This document shows, one piece after another, positions 59,460 to 64,000 of a stretch of 64,000 bases of DNA. The position numbers and the translations under genes are program-made. This DNA comes from Sanguinoderma infundibulare. Its lineage: Eukaryota > Basidiomycota > Agaricomycetes > Polyporales > Polyporaceae. Location of the stretch: contig JAVLRN010000007.1 in assembly GCA_032821775.1 (NCBI GenBank), positions 992,001-1,056,000 of the forward strand, read 5' to 3'. How positions within the stretch are numbered: the first letter of the stretch is position 1; every line of letters starts with the position of its first letter. The notes below the pieces were generated by a model. That model worked only from the letters and a program-made list of their open reading frames with translations. It ran no database searches and was not told the DNA's origin.

Positions 59460-61881
59460 ATGCGTTGCACGATGCTTAGCTGGTCATGTCTCCTCCTACC
59501 CGGTCTTCTCTGGGCCACGTTGACCTCCGCAGCTCTGTCTACGAAGCCCGCGGATGGTTCGCCTACGATTCGGCCCAACAATGGGATCTTCTTCGGCACT
59601 TCGGACGGCACTGTGAACAGGATTTTGGGCATCCCTTTCGTCAAACCGCCGTCTGTCTCCTATCTGTATCTTTCTTATGCATTCGCTGATGTCCCTTGTA
59701 CTACGGACTACAGCATTGGCGATCTGCGATACCGTCTGCCTGTCCCGAACGACGCATACGCGGGGAAGTACAATGCCACCGTCTATGGGCCAGTGTTTCC
59801 GCAGCAGAACGCGAGCACTGATGTAGGAGACCTATCGGTGCTGCCCGCGGAGACGATTCAGTTCCTTCGAACAAGCATTCGAGGACCATGGGTTCTGAGG
59901 ACGAAGACTGTACGTATGTGCCCGTTCATATTCGCTTTTGCATGCTGAGAGCAACGGATCGTTGAAGGTCTTACTATTAACGTCATCGCACCAGTCGGCA
60001 CGAAGCCGAATGCCAAGTTGCCTGTTGCCGTTGTACGTCTTTGAGTCTTTTTCAACACTACAGGGGGCATAGACTTACTGACGCCTTTGCTAGTGGATCT
60101 ATGGAGGTGTGTCTAGTGTCAAGTACTAGTAGTCGCTGAGCGCTCAGCATTGACCCCCGACCTTCTCCTTGACATGCAGGTGACTTTTCAAGGGGTGGCG
60201 CGAGTAGGTGCGTGCCAAACGTTCTAGCGGTGATCGTGAACTCCTTTCTCATCGTGTCCAGGTACAATGGAACCGTGGTCGTACAGAGGTCGATCGAGCT
60301 CGGCAGACCTGTGGTCTTTGTCAGTTTGAACTACCGGTACGTCCACCCATGCGTTTTGGTGTAAGGGTATGCTTACAAACTGCTATCGGTAGCCTGCATG
60401 GCTTTGGCTTCCTCGGAAGCAAGGAGGTGAAACAGGCCGGCGTTGGCAATCTCGGCCTGCAAGATCGTGAGTGGATCGTTTCAAGAAGGTCCCCGTTCTG
60501 TGCCTTGACGATCGTGCATACGACAGAGCGCGAGGCACTCCGCTGAGTACAGAAGTACATCTCCGCTTTCTGCGGCGATCCGGGGAGGGTCACAATGTGC
60601 GTCACGCTCTTCTGCGCTGCTCGTGGGCAAGAATGCTCCCGCTGACCAATACGGCAGGCCTTCGGCCAGATGGGGTCAAAGCTCAGGTGCAATTTCCGTC
60701 TCACTGCAGATGCTGACCAACGGCGGTAACTCCGAGGGGCTGTTCCATGGCGCATTCATGCAGTCCGAGTCGCCGCCCCCCTTTGGCGACATTTCCGAAG
60801 GGCAGGCGACGTATGATTTCGTCGTCTCAGACGCCGGATGCCAGGGGGCTGCAGACACTTTACAGTGCCTGCGAGAGACTCCGTACGAAACGTTGAAGGC
60901 GACCTTCGATAAGACTCCAGGAATACTCTCTTACAGGGTGGGTATATGCGCCACGTTTTCTACAGCGGCTTATTCACTGATGAGTGCGTGCTTTGGTAGT
61001 CGTTGCATCTAACCTGGGCTCCTCTCACCGACGGCAAGTTTTTGGTGGATGACGCCCAAAAGCTCGTTGTGCAAGGACACACGGTCAAAGTTCCCTTCGT
61101 TACTGGTGTGAGTGTATATCTCTCCAATTGTGGACTGCTGCAACTCGGAAACTCATCGATGAAGCCAACTTGCACCCAGGATTGTGACGACGAGGGAACG
61201 CTCTTCTCCCTGAGTACCATAAACGTCACGTAAGTCGTGTTCATTCCTGGTTCTCCGCGACTCGGAATCACTCAGAAACGTGTTTCAACAGAACCGAGGC
61301 GGAGCTCGCTACGTACCTGCGGGAAAACTACTTTCCTCGCATTTCCGAGCACGATCTCGCGGCGCTGCTCGAGTATTATCCGGCAAACATCACTCAGGGC
61401 TCTCCTTTCGACACAGGCACCGCAAACGCCCTTACTCCGGAATTCAAGAGGCACGCCGCCATCGTTGGAGACCTCGCTTTCCAGTCCATCCGCAGGCTGT
61501 TCCTGCAGCATACTGCGGCCAAACAGAACGTCTGGATGTACCGTACGTCTACTCTCATCCATGCTTTACCTTCTTCGGCTGAGCAATGGATGTTATGCAG
61601 TCTTCAAACGCGTCAAGTCGCTGCCTGTCCTCGGCTCTTTCCACGGCACGGACAACAACGAGATCTTTGGAGGCAAGGAGCTGACGGACTACCTCGTCAA
61701 CTTCGTCAACCATCTCGACCCAAACGGGAAGAGTGTCCCGGCTTGGCCACAGTTCTCACTTGAGTCGAGGAAGCTGCTGACTCTCCTCGACGGGGATGCC
61801 CCAGTGACGATTGGTGCGGACGACTACCGCGTAGAGGGTATGGAGCTGTTGACCAAGGTTCTGCTGGAGACTCCGCTCTAG
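59460..61881 (+). pseudogene. Type-B carboxylesterase D, inactivated
   Basis: Tandem copy of gene C with the same exon layout. Two lesions stand out. Near 59865 one base is missing relative to C (CTTCGAACAAG against CTTGTCAACAA), so QFLVN-type sequence shifts frame; the correct frame resumes as SNKHSRTMGSEDED before the intron. At 60544-60546 the Trp codon of the RWVQKYIS segment is TGA. In addition FGGDP is FCGDP, and the nucleophile elbow is GQSSG, which still fits G-x-S-x-G. The downstream part is clean: DCDDEGTLFSLSTINVT, GSFHGTDNNEIFGGKELTDY and a C-terminus almost identical to C. This suggests recent loss. Both lesions would need RNA or resequencing support. Confidence 0.78.
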
Positions 61882-62078
61882 TCTTTCTATGATCGGTTTG
61901 TCATAACAGCTTGGATTGGCGACGTATAGAGCCCGTAGACGAAGGGCGATGACAAGTCAATTTCCATCAGTTCTGTTTACGAACGCTCAATGTATTCTAT
62001 ACAGTCGTATCGTCCTTGCGAAGAAATATCGTACATATGATGATGCCCGCAACATCCTGTCCTGTCCGTGAAATCTAC

Positions 62079-63490
62079 TCATAGAAACTGAAACCTCATC
62101 TTCACCCTCGATGCGATCACCCTCATTCGCCTCCCGATGTCCCTCTTCCCGGTCACGACATCGCTGTCCCTCGGAGTCGCTAACATCGGGCTGCTCTTCG
62201 CAGACGAACTCCGCCCGATGCTCGCGTCCCTATTGCTATTGGCGGCCCTAGCCCTCAATTTCGCAGCCGTGTTGGGGCTGAAGTCGAGGCTGCTGGAGCA
62301 TGCTGAACCTGCGCGATGTGCCACCTCCATTTCCTCCACTTCATCCTGCCTCCCCTGCCGCACGCGCAGGATCGCCCACGCGGATTGTAGCATCGACCTC
62401 ATTATATTCATGTTATGATCCAAACGGCTCAGACCCGGGTTCGAGCATGGGTTCGCGCGGGCAGCAACGGCCTGCAGTGGCTCAAGGCCAGACAGCGTAT
62501 CATCCGTGAGGCCGCTGTCCATCTGGCCGATACAGAACTCGTCGAGCCAACTGCCTGTTACGTCGCAGAAGAACGTGTCGAGCTCTGCGATGTTCCGCCG
62601 CACGTCCGACAGACTCATCCGGATACAAGGGTTCACGTGGAGCATGCCCCGGACGATTTCGTTCAGGCCCGGCGAGATCGGAAGGACCTCAAGGAGGTAC
62701 CCTGGATTCCGAACGAACGCGGCGTAGTTGTGCTCGGACAGGGATGCACTCGGCCAAGGAACACGGCCGCTGACCAGGTGGAGGAGGATGATGCCGAGGG
62801 CCCAGATGTCGCTGTCCACCGAGTTCGGGGCCTGGCTGTCCGCCGAACTCGAGGGCTGGCTGGCGTTCATGCCGAGAAGCTCTGCGAGGGTGTTGGTGAG
62901 CGGGCCTGCATATTGGAACAAGGAACCAGAAGAGACTGACCGGGTGACATGTATGCCCGCGTACCGCGCCTGGAGCTGTAGCACTTGCTCCGGCTGGCGA
63001 GCCCGAAGTCTGCAAGGAACACCTCCGTCCCGCCTTCGCTGCCGAGCAGGATGTTCTCGGGCTTGAGATCGCGGTGGTAGATCCCGGCCCTGTGCAGGTC
63101 TCTCACTGCGTCGACGATCCCGAGGAACAACGCCCGGAGACGCCGCTCGTCGGTGATGGGGCCCTTCGTCTTGAGTTGTTTCCAGAGGCTACCCCCACGA
63201 CAGAGGTCCATGACGATGGCCAAATTCTGATTGTCCTCGAAGGATTCACGGAGCTTGACGACGTTGGGGAGCAGCGAAGCGCGCTCGTGGAGGGTGACCT
63301 CGAGGCGGCCGCGGCGCTTTTTATTGGACTTGGAAATGACCTTCACGGCGACGTCTGACCGTTGGATTCTGTCGAACGCATGGTAGACAACTCCGAAGGA
63401 GCCGGAGCCAAGTACATGGTTGAGTTCGTATCGGCCGCCGAGGACGAAGCCAGTGTGGTCTGGGAGGGTGGAAGAGGAAGAGGAAGGCAT
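62079..63490 (-). CDS. Ser/Thr protein kinase 3 (Ran1/Sks1-like)
   Basis: Exons 62941-63490 and 62079-62881 give 450 residues. Landmarks: GSGSFGVVYHAFD, AVKVI, hinge MDLCRGGSLWKQL, YHRDLKPENILL, DFGLASRSK, MSPEL, and DIWALGIILLHLVSGRVPWP. The tail includes a Ser/Ala/Arg-rich stretch and ends with a basic VIASRVKMRFQFL segment like that of kinase 2. The ATG at 63490 (MPSSSSSTLPDHTGFVLGGR) follows the conserved TATA block. The 59 nt intron splits the APE Glu codon at the same point as in kinases 1 and 2. It is closest to kinase 2, 28 kb away on the opposite strand. Confidence 0.9.
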
Positions 63491-63543
63491 GGTAAAGGAT
63501 GGAATAGGGTGGAAGTGGTGTTGTGAGAGGTTGAGTCCGCCAG

Positions 63544-63596
63544 GGACGATGCAGGGTAGGTGGGGGACTTGCATCGAAAAACGACCTCCTTTTATA
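63544..63596 (-). promoter_or_regulatory. TATA box and conserved 5' block of kinase 3
   Basis: TATAAAAGGAGG on the minus strand, about 105 nt before the ATG, followed by a block ending CCCTGCATCGTCC. Matches the kinase 2 block at 46 of 53 positions without gaps. Confidence 0.7.
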
Positions 63597-64000
63597 CGTG
63601 TCGGGCACCGTCTCTCCAAGGCGGGTGTCCGATACATTCGACATGGCACCAAACCCACATCCGAGCGCGCATTCCTAGTGCAGCGCTCAAATCGCCAAGG
63701 GGACCAAGGAAAACGTAGAGAGCGGACGGCACAAGGCCGCTTTCGAACGCAGATCGAGTGTCAGAAATCATGCACTTACACGGCAACGAAAGGCGCCTCG
63801 ATCCGGGTAATTCGCATCTGACCCAGTCCCGTCGGTGACGTTAGTGAGTCCTGTCTACCAGGTACTGCTCCAGAGGTAGGCGTCCAAGTCCGAGGAAAAA
63901 TGTGTGGCCTTACGTCTCTCGCGGATTAGGGCGGAGAAGTACTAGAGTCGGAGGGTGAGGACATCAGGGTAGCCTGTATTACAGTCCGGATCGCAAAGCG
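63597..64000. other. Upstream region of kinase 3, window end
   Basis: No gene seen up to the end of the window. Confidence 0.45.

Noticed and set aside
60544..60546. TGA in esterase D as a selenocysteine or readthrough codon
   Set aside because: The position is Trp in the paralogues, fungi of this group lack selenoprotein machinery, and a separate frameshift is present.
62415..62939. 174-codon plus-strand frame opposite kinase 3
   Set aside because: It mirrors the kinase C-lobe exon on the other strand and shows no domain.

Overview
The window is nuclear DNA of a filamentous basidiomycete, most likely a wood- or litter-decaying Agaricomycete (this placement is an inference). Genes are split by many 50-70 nt GT-AG introns, lie close together on both strands, and several belong to families typical of Agaricomycetes: type-B carboxylesterases, HET-domain proteins, small Cys-rich secreted proteins, DUF3712 membrane proteins and F-box/LRR-like genes. 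No bacterial operons, phage genes or CRISPR arrays are present.

Layout. 0.5-5.8 kb: two housekeeping genes on the minus strand, BRF1 (RNA polymerase III factor) and MSP1/ATAD1 (AAA ATPase extracting proteins from the mitochondrial outer membrane). 6.8-11.3 kb: three small membrane proteins with Pro/Ser-rich tails. 12.4-18.2 kb: a very long DUF3712/LEA-2-like membrane protein with an internal duplication. 18.9-20.55 kb: an unrecognised candidate gene. 20.8-26.0 kb: a WDR7/rabconnectin-3B-like WD40 protein, probably acting on V-ATPase. 27.4-34.3 kb: two paralogous Ser/Thr kinases flanking a conserved secreted protein and a decayed F-box/LRR gene. A third paralogous kinase lies at 62.1-63.5 kb.

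34.6-42.4 kb is mobile-element territory. It holds a carboxylesterase fragment, two copies of a 0.9 kb repeat, an intact HET-domain gene, and a 1474 bp degenerate hAT transposon with perfect 14 bp terminal inverted repeats and an 8 bp target duplication. 43.0-61.9 kb is an accessory secretome block: a Cys-rich secreted protein, four secreted type-B carboxylesterases sharing a CATAAATA box (three look intact, the fourth has a frameshift and a nonsense codon), an intron-containing tRNA-Leu(CAG) with an inverted copy of its 3' end, a degenerate ~0.3 kb tandem repeat, and a broken sedolisin protease gene.

The first 33 kb is mostly conserved cellular machinery. From about 34 kb onward duplication, transposition and gene decay dominate. 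I found no convincing undescribed multi-gene system. The most unusual items are the hAT relic with its subterminal hairpins, the esterase birth-and-death cluster, the inverted tRNA fragment, the kinase family with a conserved promoter block and intron position, and the internally duplicated DUF3712 protein.
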